A stretch of 64,000 nucleotides of DNA from Helichrysum umbraculigerum (Eukaryota; Streptophyta; Magnoliopsida; Asterales; Asteraceae), in assembly GCA_949592205.1 (NCBI GenBank), contig CATIUR010000001.1, positions 4,070,001 through 4,134,000 of the forward strand. Reading direction: 5' to 3'. Numbering within the stretch: position 1 is the stretch's first letter; each line of letters starts with the position of its first letter. Below, piece after piece: positions 53,651 through 64,000 of the stretch. Made by a program: the position numbers and the translations under genes. The notes beneath the pieces were generated by a model. The model saw only the letters and a list, made by a program, of their open reading frames with translations, made no database searches and was not told the DNA's origin.

Positions 53651-56600
53651 TTATGAATCAGTTGAGTCATCGATCTCTTCATCTACATCGACAACCGTTA
53701 GACCTTCATCATCTTCAATAACTACTTCTGTCCTAGATGGGCTCACATGGTGTTCATCTATATTTTCATCAGGATCTACACCCATGTCTTGCTCAACTTC
53801 AGGTACAGTGGTCCAATCATCAGGTGGTAGAAATTCTCCATCTTCAAGATCATAATCAATCTCTTCATCTATCTCATCCAAAATATCATCTTCTGAATCT
53901 GATAGATCTAGCATTTCCATTCCTAAGAGAAATACAAACACAAATCAATACTAATAATCTAAATTCCTTAATTGATTTCCCTGAATCAATCTAAGAATCT
54001 CTTTATTAATTCTTTTGTGTAATTAAACCCAAAATATAAACGCGAAATATATAACTTATAAAAATTCTTTATTGATTATACTTAATCAATCTAAAATTTC
54101 TTAAGTCTTATAAACTACTTAACAAACATTAATTAATTTTAAATTCTAATGTATTGTGAATAGTCACCAAACATTTAAATTTACTATTAATTACCTTATA
54201 TAATTTTCAAGACTTAATTGAACTGTTATATTCCAAAAACTTAACTATCAATTATATCTTTAAATTATATATCATTTATCTAGTTAAAAATCCTACATAT
54301 TTAACTTGTCAGTTATACAAACTCTCAAGTCTAAAATGTCTAAGTTAAAATAAACTTTGACCGCTGATATAAATCAGAACACGCCGCTCGACTACACAAT
54401 GAGTCGGAAGACTTTCGATCACTAATTTATTTAACTTCAAATAACTTAAACATTTTTCTAATATATCTAACTCGTAATAATAATAATCTCAAGTCAAATA
54501 TATTAAAAATAATATTAAGTTTACAATTGTTTAGAACAAAATATTACAAATATTACAATACTATGCTAATACTAAGCTATCTTACCAGCTTCAGTATCAA
54601 CCGGTACTGTCTTATATGTACTTGTTCCAGCTCCAGAACCACTAGCTTCAGCACTAGACTCCCCCTGACATGTAGCTTGCTCACCAGTCTTTGAAGGACC
54701 GGTCTGCTCACCACCTTTTGGTGCATTGGGATCATCGTCCTTGTCAGAGTCTCTTTTCTTCTTCAGCTCATCCTGCTTGCAAGACTCTAAGTATATCAAT
54801 ATCTCCCCCTGAGCAGACTGTCCTGAATTCACTCGCAACACCAATCGTTCCAAGTTATCAAGCTTCAGTCGCTGGGTATTGAAATCATCAAGCAACGTAT
54901 TATGTGTCTGCGGCAGTGTCGTATAAGATTGACTCTGTTGAAGCAGTTGCTGGCCAAGAGTAAGATTGTTAACAACCAACTCTGGAATCCTCGAAGTGAC
55001 CTTCTCTAACTCCTTAACTCTCGACTCTAAGGATGTAATCCTTTTAGCATCAGTCGTAGGAGTAACTGAGATGGTTGTCGGTCCAGGTGGTGTAAGCGAA
55101 GAAACATGTGTATCATATGTAAGCGGTGGAGGCGGCTGAGACAAAGCTGCCTGCAAATGATCAGATGCAAATGTGCTTGCTGTAGTAGTTGGAAACGGCT
55201 CCGAACGTACTAAATCAACAATCTCCTATAAACATTAGACAAAGATTATATAAGTAATTGTTACAACTTAATCTGTCTCAATCTCTAATTAATTTTGTAA
55301 TATTTGTAGTACTAAACTGTTATCTCTTACCTCAGTAGGTACAGACATCGGTTCAGGCTCTACCGATATTACCCTCTCTACTTGCTTAGTATCTTGTGCA
55401 ACTGTCACAGAATTAACTGTCTCAGTTTAACTCCTGATAAATAAACAAGTTAAGATTATCTAACTTTTAAATAAACTAACCGTCTCTGATGGTCAAGGTC
55501 CTTGAACGCTTCCGGCGTACAAGTGGAGAATCCTCTTCAGCGTCCAAGTCAAGAATAATGAAATCTGGATCAGGATCATTGACTTTACGCTTTAGCTTCA
55601 GCTTCTGTGCAGGATCAAACACAAGCTTAGATCCTTTCAGCATCATCCCAGCAGGAATACCTGTGATAAGATCAACTGGACGATCCAGATCATCCTCAGT
55701 ATCACTGGAATCAGAAGCTGTATCTCTATCTCGACCTCCAGATGGACCAACAGGATCCTAAATTTTGAATATATTAAACATTTATGATTAGCGTAAAGCT
55801 CTATCATACAAGTTCTATATATTTAAGATTAATCAGACACAATACCTTGATAGGTACAACCTCTGACCTATCTTGCTGTCTCTTCTCACCCTCAGGTCTT
55901 GCAACCTCTGGGTCTGCAGTCTTAGCTTTAACTTCCTGTTCATATAATGATATTTATATTTTATAATCAGAATTATTATCCAACCACTAAATATCTATAG
56001 CATTATCTTTATATAATAATATTATACTATAATATTTAATAATTACATCAAACATCTAAGTATCTATATCATTATATAATTGAAAATAATACTTGTTCAG
56101 GTGCAACATCAATATACTGATCAATCGCTTGAAGTAGCGGATCATTGGCATCATCATTTTGCCCTAGCACCTCTTGCACCACTTGTGCATCAACCTCAGC
56201 ATCAACCTGTTGACCTGGCTGATCTGCCTGTATCAATACATCTTCAATAAGTGCCTGTGGCTCAGGTTGTTGAACCACAACAGCAGCAGCAGCAGCAACA
56301 TCGAGCCAACCATTGTTCGGTGGCGTAATGTAAGCAGGATCAACAAGATAGCCAAAGAGATCACGGATCTTCGGCTTGACATATTCCTCCCGTTGAATAG
56401 TCTGCTGAAACATCGCATTGTATCCTCTGAGCGCGATAGTATCAACGCGTAAGAGCGGGTCAGGGATAGCAATATCCGGAAGATGAGAACGGATAATCAT
56501 CATACAGAACCTCGGGTAGATCATAAAACGTGATCTGACAGAACCCGATATCTGCCTAACTATCTCGCCAAAAATAAAATCACAAAAACTGTATGGTTTA

Positions 56601-57112
56601 TTGTAAACCAGTGACAGTACAGCCGATACAAGAGCAGGGCTCAACTCATCAAAACCGCCCTTCTTCGGTCCAAAAACGGTGACAATAACATGCCACAAGA
56701 ATCTCCATTGCCCAATAACCAGGGCCTTAAGGAATTGCCGTCCTCTTCTCTCACCCGTATAGCCCATGCGACCTAATGCACCCTCAATAAAATCACCGGA
56801 GTACTCAGTCGGACCATCTTCTTGGTCAACTGTACCCAGATGTAAAATCTGACAAAGGTCAGAAGCAGCAAAAACTATCGGTTGCTGGTTCACCGATGCG
56901 CGTATAACTGGTGGACTAACGGTCTGATCATACTAAATATCCGTCCAAAAATCATTCAGTATCGTCTCAGAGATCGGTGGAGACTCTGTAAGCGTATATC
57001 TGATGCGTGAGCATGCAAAGAACGTCAGCACTTGAGCTACTGTGTTGGCTCCACGTGCCGATATATCAAGATCCACAAGAATATTGTAACCCTTGTCGAA
57101 TTGTCTCGCCAT
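53651..57112 (-). pseudogene. RE10 ORF3 homologue that reads as six exons
   Basis: Exon 1, 57112-56093, holds the shared N-domain (WRFLWHVIVTVFGPKKGG, LVYNKPYSFCDFIF, IYPRFCMMII) with one TAG at 56935-56933. Then 55935-55846, 55757-55481 (KRK-rich), 55416-55331, 55225-54586 (coiled coil LESRVKELEKV) and 53922-53651 (very acidic, ends STDS). The gaps of 157, 88, 64, 105 and 663 nt begin GTATTA, GTATTG, GTTAGT, GTAAGA, GTAAGA and end in AG; phases 0, 0, 1, 0, 1 agree across all joins. The 64-nt gap is short for a plant intron and its acceptor is the least certain. The C-domain of RE1 and RE7 ORF3 is missing, cut off at RE9. Reading as separate chance ORFs is possible but less likely. Confidence 0.6.
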
Positions 57113-58250
57113 ATTTATAAAAGAAACATAAATGTCAAAAACAATTAATGCACGTTAGTAAGTTATAAACTATAATGTTTATGAATCAAAACGATCATCT
57201 AACATCTTATTTCTTAACATATTAAACACATATACAACATATAACTAATAGGGTCATAAGTTCAATATGTAATTTCCGTTAGTTACTTGTAAATTTAAAT
57301 TTCTCAAGTCTTTAACGTCTTATTGAACAAATATATATTATACCGCTAACTCAAAATTAGGATACGCCACTCGATTACTTTTTGAATCGGTAGACTTTCG
57401 ATATAAATATATATTTCAATACAAGTCCAATATATAAAAGTTAGTACTCAAAAGTCTTAACATTTATATATTAACTTTTAAAACAAAAATTTTCTAAGTT
57501 CTGGACTCGCAAAGTAATGACATGCGAATTGAGTAATACTCGATTCGCAAGTCAACTCGTAACTGAATCCGTAGCCTATTGAACCCGCTAATCAAGTCAA
57601 TCCGTAGGTCAACTCGCCAGTCGATCCGCTAACCAACTCGATCCGCCACAGTTCAAACTCAACTCGCTGCGAGTTCAATCTGGAACTCAACTCGCTTCAT
57701 AAACTGCCGCTGCGAGTTTAATCTTAAAATCAATGATTTTGTTAATTTTAACACGATCAATCGATAGATTCACATTCATTTAAGTTTATTTAACAGTAAT
57801 CCTAAGGATTCATATCCAATAACACCTTAAATCTACATGAATCGTTCAAAATACAAACCGAAACCCTAGTTTTATAAAAACTTCGATTTCTCGTTAATTA
57901 ATCGGTGAAATCCGTTGGTTTATACCTCAAAATGATCGCAATATGAATATATACAAAAACTACGGATCAAAAACTCGTCCTTGTACTCGTAGAAATAAAA
58001 ATCAAACGAAAAATAGAATTTCGTCTCTTTTCGCTGTATGTCGATTCGCACAGGTGAAGTGAACTCGTAAGGTAAGTGGGTTCGGTGGATATGGACTTGA
58101 CCACCCTTTTATACATTTTACTCGATTCGCGACGCTTTAAGTATATCCGCAGGTTTGACTAGTCAAACTCGCATAATTAAATAAAAACGCGAATTAAATG
58201 CTAAGTATAAATTAAAAACCCATTATTTGTACAAGTCTAAAATAGAAGTA
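57113..58250 (-). promoter_or_regulatory. RE10 ORF3 leader: motif array, donor and TATA box
   Basis: On the minus strand: TATAAAAGG (58113-58105), a leader, donor-like TTTTGAG|GTATAAACC (57926|57925), then about 57500-57730 an array of GCGAGTT/AACTCGC with GCGGATCG-type units (AACTCGCTGCGAGTT is a hairpin). The acceptor expected just before ATG reads TTTATAAATATGG here, so it is lost or lies elsewhere. Confidence 0.45.
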
Positions 58251-59532
58251 TTTTTCACTTGTATTTGTTACGATTGTTCAACACAAAATAAAAAATATTC
58301 AGTATGATTTAATTCCAAAGTGTAAAAACTTATCAAACACAAAAACTTTATTAAAACATAAAGCTAAAAATAAAATTAAGTAGAAACACAATCAAATGCA
58401 AATCGTGGTATCAAGTACCATTTTTATTAATCACTTTAATATATAGTAAATAAAACAACTGAATAAGAATTTATCTGCTTAGGGATCATATTCGAAAGAA
58501 CAAGCTATTTTAGATTTATTAAAAAGTATAAGCAGATTGTTAGTATACATACCTCATGAAATTCAAATAAATTACAGTAAAATCACAACATATTTTATCA
58601 TTAATCCACTTATATTTATAAAATTATATCTTAGATACCTTTATCCACATAGCATAATTTAAAAATACATTATTCATTTAAAGTGAAAACATTTTAATAT
58701 AGACAGTTCAAGACGATTACCGGTATTATGGTCCACATAAACAAATTACACTCACATTTCTAAGCAACACCTTTATTGTTAGAATGAATATTATCAAGTG
58801 ATTTCTAATATATGATATACTGAAGAATTCTAGTAAAACACATAACACCGAATTTTCAAGACAAGGTAGAGGTTTATCGAGCATACACTTGAATATTAAA
58901 TTTAGACAAATATCAAGCATACCTTAAAGATACTAGTGGTCGCAGATCTGTACATAGTACAACAAAGTTACCTTTAGTTAAGCTAATACCCATATTATAA
59001 CTATTTGTCCTATTTATAGCTTTATTATCACAGTGTACGTGAATACTATCATTCAACAATTTAAGACTTAGGTCATACACCATATAATAGATACACTAGA
59101 TAATAATCAAATAAATTATTACTTCTTAAAACTTAGAAATGATTGTATAACTTGCCTACCAGTATATCATATGATGAATCTGTCTAGACATTTAAAACAA
59201 ACAAATTATAACTTGTGGAAAGAGGTGTATAATCAAATAAAAATAAATACATACCTGATAAAACAGCTTCAGTTATAATGTAGCTTTATTTGAACCTACT
59301 AACACATCATACTTAGGACTTAAGCTTATTATTGTGAAGCTTATTCTTCTAATGTACTATCATTTCCATAATTTTTGCAGATAAAAACTTAAAATTTTCT
59401 AAAGATTATTATATTTATATTCTTTAATGAAGGCGATTCCCCTTAGGTAACAAGCAAATGAATGCCATACACCCCCACGTTTTTTTTTACATAAAAGTAC
59501 TAACTATTACAAAAATACCCTTGGAGGACTAA
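58251..59532 (-). other. RE10 pol-ORF3 spacer
   Basis: AT-rich, no credible ORF. About 58690-58990 aligns with the RE1 spacer (CCTTTATTGTTAGAATGAATATT; GTACATAGTACAACAAAG). A9 beside GTGGGGG on the minus strand (near 59480) takes the place of the long A tract of RE1. Confidence 0.65.
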
Positions 59533-62500
59533 TCACTCTGGATTTCTCATTCTGTTTAGTTGACCCAACGTCTCAAATCTTGCTATGTCGAACGCCTTTG
59601 CGTATAAGTTTGCTAAGTTATCCAATGATGGAACCTTAACTAACTTTATCAAATTCTTCTTAGCACAGTCTCTAATAAAATGATGTCGAATATCAATGTG
59701 CTTAGTTTTACTGTGCTTCACTGGATTGTTGGTGATCGACATAGTTGATTCAGTATCACTCATCATAGGAGTATTGGTTATATTTAACCTGTAATCCCTC
59801 AGTTGCTGTTGAATCCAAAGTACTTGAGAGCAACAGCTGCCAGCTGCAACGTACTCAGCTTCACATGTAGAAATGGCTACCGAGGTTTGTTTCTTGCACT
59901 ACCAGGATACTAATCTACCTCCTAGGAATTGACATCCTCCGGTTGTAGATTTCCTATTCTAGTTGCATCCTCCATAATCCGAATCAGTATAAGCTACGAG
60001 ATCTAAGTCTCCATCAGTCGGATACCAAAGTCCCAGCTTCGGTTTCCCTTTGTGGTAACGAAAGATTCGTTTAACAGCTTGCATGTGTGACTCTTTCGGA
60101 TTAGCCTGATAACTTGCGCAAATACAAACAGCAAACATTATGTTAGGCCTAGAGGCAGTTAAATACATTAGTGACCCGATCATAGCCCTATAAAGAGTTG
60201 GATCCACATCGCTATCACTCGATGTATCTGGACCTAGTCCATGATTGACTGGAATAGGAGTATTGTAGACCTTACTTTCATCCATCTTAAAGTGTTCCAA
60301 TAGCTCATGTGTATATTTAGATTGATGAATAAAGAATCCATCCTTCTTTTGGTCAACTTGTAACCCTAAGAAGAAATTCAACTCTCCCATTGCAGACATT
60401 TCAAACCTTTTTCTCATGACTTTCTCAAATTCTTGACACATCTTTTCATCAGACGATCCAAAGATATTATTATCAACATAAACTTGCACGAGAAGAAAGT
60501 CATTCTGCTTCCACTTTACAAATAGTGTACTATCAATTGATCCTCTTGTGAATCCATTCTCAAGTAGATACGTTGATAGTGTTCCATACCACATCCTTGG
60601 TGCTTGATGTAATCCATATAGAGCCTTATTCAATCGATATACTCTATCTGGATACTCAGGATCAGCAAACCCTGGCGGTTGTGAAACATACACCAATTGT
60701 TCCACTTTGCCATACAAGAAGGCACTCTTAACATCCAACCGATAAACCTTTATACCTTTAAATGATGCAAATGCTAAGAACACCCTAATTGCTTCTAGCC
60801 TAGCAACTGGTGCAAACACTTCATTGTAATCTATACCTTCTTGTTGATTAAAACCTTGAACCACTAGACGAGCTTTATTGCGAGTAACGATTCCCTTATC
60901 ATCTATTTTGCACTTAAATACCCATCTAGTTCCAATTGGATACTCTCCCTTTGGAAGGTCAACCAACTCCCATACTTGTAGTTTAGAGAACTGAGATAGT
61001 TCTTCTTGCATTGCTTCAACCCACGAACTTTCTTTTAGAGCCATTTGAACATTTTTAGGCTCGACTTGTGAGATAAAGCATGAATGTAGACATTGATTAG
61101 GAATCCCTGTCTCTTTCAATGCAGTATACAAGCTTTGGTATTCCAAGTTTTCAGATGTACTAGCTCTGGATTGATGCCTAGTATGAACCGGAGTATTAAT
61201 ATCACCGATGATGTTTTCAACGGGATGATTCTTACTCGTTCTAGTTGTAGTAACAGGTTCAACTGGTATATCATCTCCCAAATTAGTACCAATCTCTTCC
61301 AATGAAGGTATATCTTCTGTACGAGCAGAAGATATCCTTAAATGTTTCAAAGGAGTAAGTATATCATCAAACTTTGTAGAAAGATCATCAGGATCTTCTG
61401 TTTCTTGATACTTATCCTCTGAAGGTTGTTGTGACTCACTTGTAGAAGATTTATCTGAGTCAACTTTTGTCTTAATTCCAGAAGGTTGAACACTCGATGT
61501 TGAAGTAGGGCCAGTATTCCCATCTTCAAACAATACATGTTCAGGTATCACTGAATTACCGACATAGTCACTAATAGGAACTTTAAATGATGCAAAAAGA
61601 TCAGGATAATCAAATTGCCAATCTAAGCCCTTATGAACATCTGGTATGTAGCTCGTAACTTCAATGTTATAAACTACCTCCAAACGTCATGTGACTTTAT
61701 TAAAGACTCTTTTGTTTGGCAAATTAGGCATATAACCTAGGAAAAATCCTTCGTCAGCCTTCTCACCATATTTAACTTGATGTCCGGTCTTTAATATTGT
61801 GCATGAAAATCCAAAGGGTTCAAACCTTTTTAAGTTAGGTTTCTTATTGTTCAAAAGCTCATAAAAAGTCTTGTTCTGCTTCTTAACCGTAAGAACTCTA
61901 TTTAGAACATGACATGCTGTATTCACTGCTTCTACCCAAAAAAATGACCGGAAGCTTTGAATCAGCAAGTGTTGTTCTAGCAGCTTCAATCAACGTTCTA
62001 TTCTTCCTTTCAGCTACACCATTCTGTTGAGGTTCATAAGGTACACTGAATTGATGAATTATCCCTTTGCTTAAGCAATAGATATTCAACGTTGAATTTT
62101 TGAATTCTGTTCCGTTGTCACTACGAATACGCTTCACTCTCTTCTTATAGACATTCTCTACCAGATCAAAGAACTCAATTAGAATTCCTGGAGTTTCATC
62201 CTTAGATCCCAAAAAGAACACCTACGATAATCTAGAGTAATCATCTGTGACAACCAAACAGTACCATTTGCCACCTAAACTTCTCTTCCTTATAGGGCCG
62301 AAGAGGTCCATGTGTAGCAACTCAAATGGTGAGGACTAAGGCTTCAGGACTAAGGCTTCCTTTTCATTAAAATGAACTGGATGACCTATATCACAGACTT
62401 GGAAAACACTCACTAGGTTGTGAGTTAGTTCTTTGACATAGTTCACATCCTCAAGAGTCAAAGTTCCATTTATAACATTTCCTTTCCCAGTTTTTACTCC

Positions 62501-62659
62501 TCCTTTGTCTCCAGCAAAGTTAACTCTTTGCTTCAGACTCTCTTTGAAGTCCTTCAGTAGACTTCTCTCTCCTGTCATATGCCTTGAACATCCACTATCT
62601 ACATACCACCAACTATCATTGTTCACAGTCTGCTCCTGCACATAACAAGTTGTACACAA
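59533..62659 (-). pseudogene. pol: RE10 pol, disrupted
   Basis: Protease DSGCSRHMTG is present near 62595. After LVLKP (62336) a deletion of roughly 290 bp relative to RE1 removes the HHCC zinc finger; the frame resumes at FELLHMDLFGP. Integrase D (RSDNGTEF) and E (QQNGVAERKN) are present. A stop near 62222 (LS*VFF), a 1-base insertion in a run of seven T (coding strand, near 61940), a stop at 61687-61689, a stop at 59959-59961 in RNase H, and a TAG for CAG near 59900 (SW*CKKQ) break the frame. In RT the catalytic motif reads YVDNNIFG, so the second Asp is Asn. Clearly dead. Confidence 0.92.
62336..62363. repeat. 14-bp tandem duplication at the RE10 integrase deletion
   Basis: GGACTAAGGCTTCA occurs twice in tandem (from about 62334) exactly where the zinc-finger region is missing. 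It is probably filler made during repair. Confidence 0.7.
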
Positions 62660-62833
62660 TTAGTTTTCAAGAGGGACCCAAGCCATTACGGTCTTGGTTT
62701 GTCCTTTATCATCAACAATATGAACTTCCTTAAAATAACCATAACTGTTCCCATCGGGAGTCTTGGTTACTTTCACAGGAGTTTGAGGCTGTTGATGATC
62801 AGAAGTCTTTTGCCTATGAGGAGAGTGAGTAGA
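62660..62833 (-). pseudogene. gag: RE10 gag, C-terminal tail only
   Basis: The frame reads out of the RE11 LTR and continues as STHSPHRQKTSDHQQPQ to VMAWVPLEN and stop, the same tail as RE2 gag (LVWVPKRN). Pol follows in the same frame after one TAA. The rest of gag must lie beyond RE11, outside the window. Confidence 0.8.
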
Positions 62834-64000
62834 TGTGACACCCGTCAAATTAGGACTATTAATTAGGGCCTAATCAATTGTAAATACATGTAATTAGTTC
62901 TGTGTTAGGCTAATTAAAGTATCAAAATATATATTACTGAATATATACAATTACGCGATTTGATTAAATAGTACGCATCTCAAATCGAATGTAATTCGGT
63001 TCAATAAATACGGACGTTGGTGAACGATATTATAAAATAATATAAAATTATTTAATAACGCTATTATATCCAAAATATTATTTCTTATAATATTTCAATG
63101 CAAATTTGTATCGTACAAATAAAATTTTCGCGATTAAAATATAAACGCGCAAACTAAACAAAATAAATTAAAGTTATGAATTATAACCCTAGTATTAAGT
63201 ATTTTAATAAAATACTTCAATTAAATTATCGAGTAATTATTCACATTTTAAAACGTATAATTAAATGGTTTAAATACTAATATAACGTTTAAACGATCGG
63301 GAAAACAAACACCGCACGGAGTTAAAAGTGGAGACCCACACTCCGGTGGGCCCCCACCGAATCAGCTCAAAAAGGGAGGGGATCCCACCCCACTCCCCAT
63401 TTCATCATCACCATCACCTTTTTCTTTCTCCTTTTTCTCTCATTTTCTCCAAAAACCACCATCACCATCTTCATCAAAAATCATCAAATAACACCATCAA
63501 ACGCCGTCGAATCTCGAAGCTCTTTGGAGAAAAACGACCACCACGCAACGATCTACAACTTCATCTTTTCGGATTTTCGATTCGTCACTTTGTAAGTTTC
63601 CGACAAAATCCCGAAACTCATCGATTTTACTCATTTTTATTTGTTTGTGGTTTGTAATAACTTGTAATGTCCAAATACGGGTTGGGTAAAAGAATCGGAC
63701 CAAATGGTGGCCGAAAAACTCGTTTTTGGCTCAAAAATCCGTCAACAGTTTGAAGTGACGCAACGACGACTGCAGTATAGCGTCACTTCGTGCGTCACTT
63801 AAGTGACGCATTGAGTGTCGCTAAAAGCCCTAATTTTGCGTCACTTGCCTAAGTGCCGCATAAAACCCCTTTTTCCCGACACTTGCCTAAGTGTCGCAAA
63901 TTCAATACCCGTCACTATGAACCGACACTTATAGCATCACTTGTTTAAGTGACGCCTACAATCGAGAACTGATTTCACCCGTCACTAACCTTGGTGACTC
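62834..64000 (+). repeat. RE11: start of a gypsy LTR, cut by window end
   Basis: TGTGACACCCGTCAAATTAGG aligns with the starts of RE5 and RE6 LTRs (TGTAACACC...; ACATGTAATTAGTTCTGTGTTAGGC shared with RE6 in two blocks). It has a CT-rich leader-like part (63380-63480), donor-like GTAAGTTTCCGAC (63592 onward), then from about 63752 to the window end a GCGTCACTT/AAGTGACGC array. The short ORFs here look like chance. Confidence 0.85.

Larger units (their letters stand above)
53609..62833 (-). mobile_element. RE10: decayed Sirevirus-like copia element
   Basis: Minus-strand order: gag tail (62833-62660), pol (62659-59533), spacer, ORF3 in pieces (57112-53651). Right end interrupted by RE11 LTR, left end by RE9. 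It has many stops, a frameshift and a deletion, so it is older than RE1 and RE2. Confidence 0.85.

Noticed and set aside
53651..57112. A host gene with introns, unrelated to transposons
   Set aside because: The N-domain clearly matches ORF3 of RE1, RE2 and RE7, and it follows a Sirevirus spacer and pol on the same strand. Capture or domestication remains possible but is not shown.

Overview
This window is plant nuclear DNA made almost wholly of nested LTR retrotransposons. I found no host housekeeping gene, tRNA, rRNA or CRISPR. The host is a eudicot. The N-terminal domain of the extra ORF3 proteins resembles, from memory, proteins common in Asteraceae genomes, so a composite is my best but unproven guess. 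Elements are called RE1-RE11, left to right.

Layout. RE1 (1-12454, minus) is a young Sirevirus-like Ty1/copia element: gag, pol and a third ORF, with the 3' LTR cut by the window edge. It sits inside the gag of RE2 (12455-23449, plus), a second Sirevirus-like element with its own ORF3 and a 690-bp 3' LTR. RE2 sits inside the gag of RE3 (23450-26208, plus), a Ty3/gypsy element that stops abruptly in RNase H at a 7-bp microhomology junction. Next is a gypsy complex (26209-44050). RE5 is a non-autonomous element with ~2.5-kb LTRs (27424-29936 and 41550-44050), a 0.8-kb interior and only a 55-aa gag stub. RE6 (29947-40756, minus) is a Tekay/Del-type chromovirus with 2627-bp LTRs, inserted 7 bases into the primer binding site of RE5 and flanked by the target duplication GTATC. 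An extra copy of 'RE6 LTR end + RE5 interior' precedes the left RE5 LTR, which points to unequal recombination followed by deletion. RE5 had inserted into the pol of RE7 (44051-51555, plus), a relative of RE1 whose 5' half is missing. Then come a scrap of another copia spacer (RE8, 51556-51905), the 3' end and LTR of a Tat/Athila-like gypsy element (RE9, 51906-53608), a decayed minus-strand Sirevirus-like element (RE10, 53609-62833) and the start of another gypsy LTR (RE11, 62834-64000).

What stands out. (1) Each element carries an array of its own short motif, usually a CG-containing inverted repeat: GCGTCACTT/AAGTGACGC in RE1, RE6 and RE11; TGCGACGTA/TACGTCGCA in RE7 and RE5; TCCATACGCCGTATGGA in RE9; AACTCGC/GCGAGTT in RE10; and a MYB-core-like AACTG array in RE2. 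In the copia elements the same motif occurs both in the LTR upstream of the TATA box and again upstream of ORF3. Unrelated superfamilies (copia and gypsy) share motifs, while close relatives differ. (2) ORF3 seems to have its own promoter: motif array, TATA box, leader exon, donor, leader intron holding more array, acceptor, ATG. (3) In RE10 the ORF3 gene can be read as six exons whose phases all agree. (4) A 3' splice-site-like TGTGCAG lies at the gag/pol boundary of three elements.

All functions are read from the sequence and from recalled family knowledge; no database search or alignment was run.
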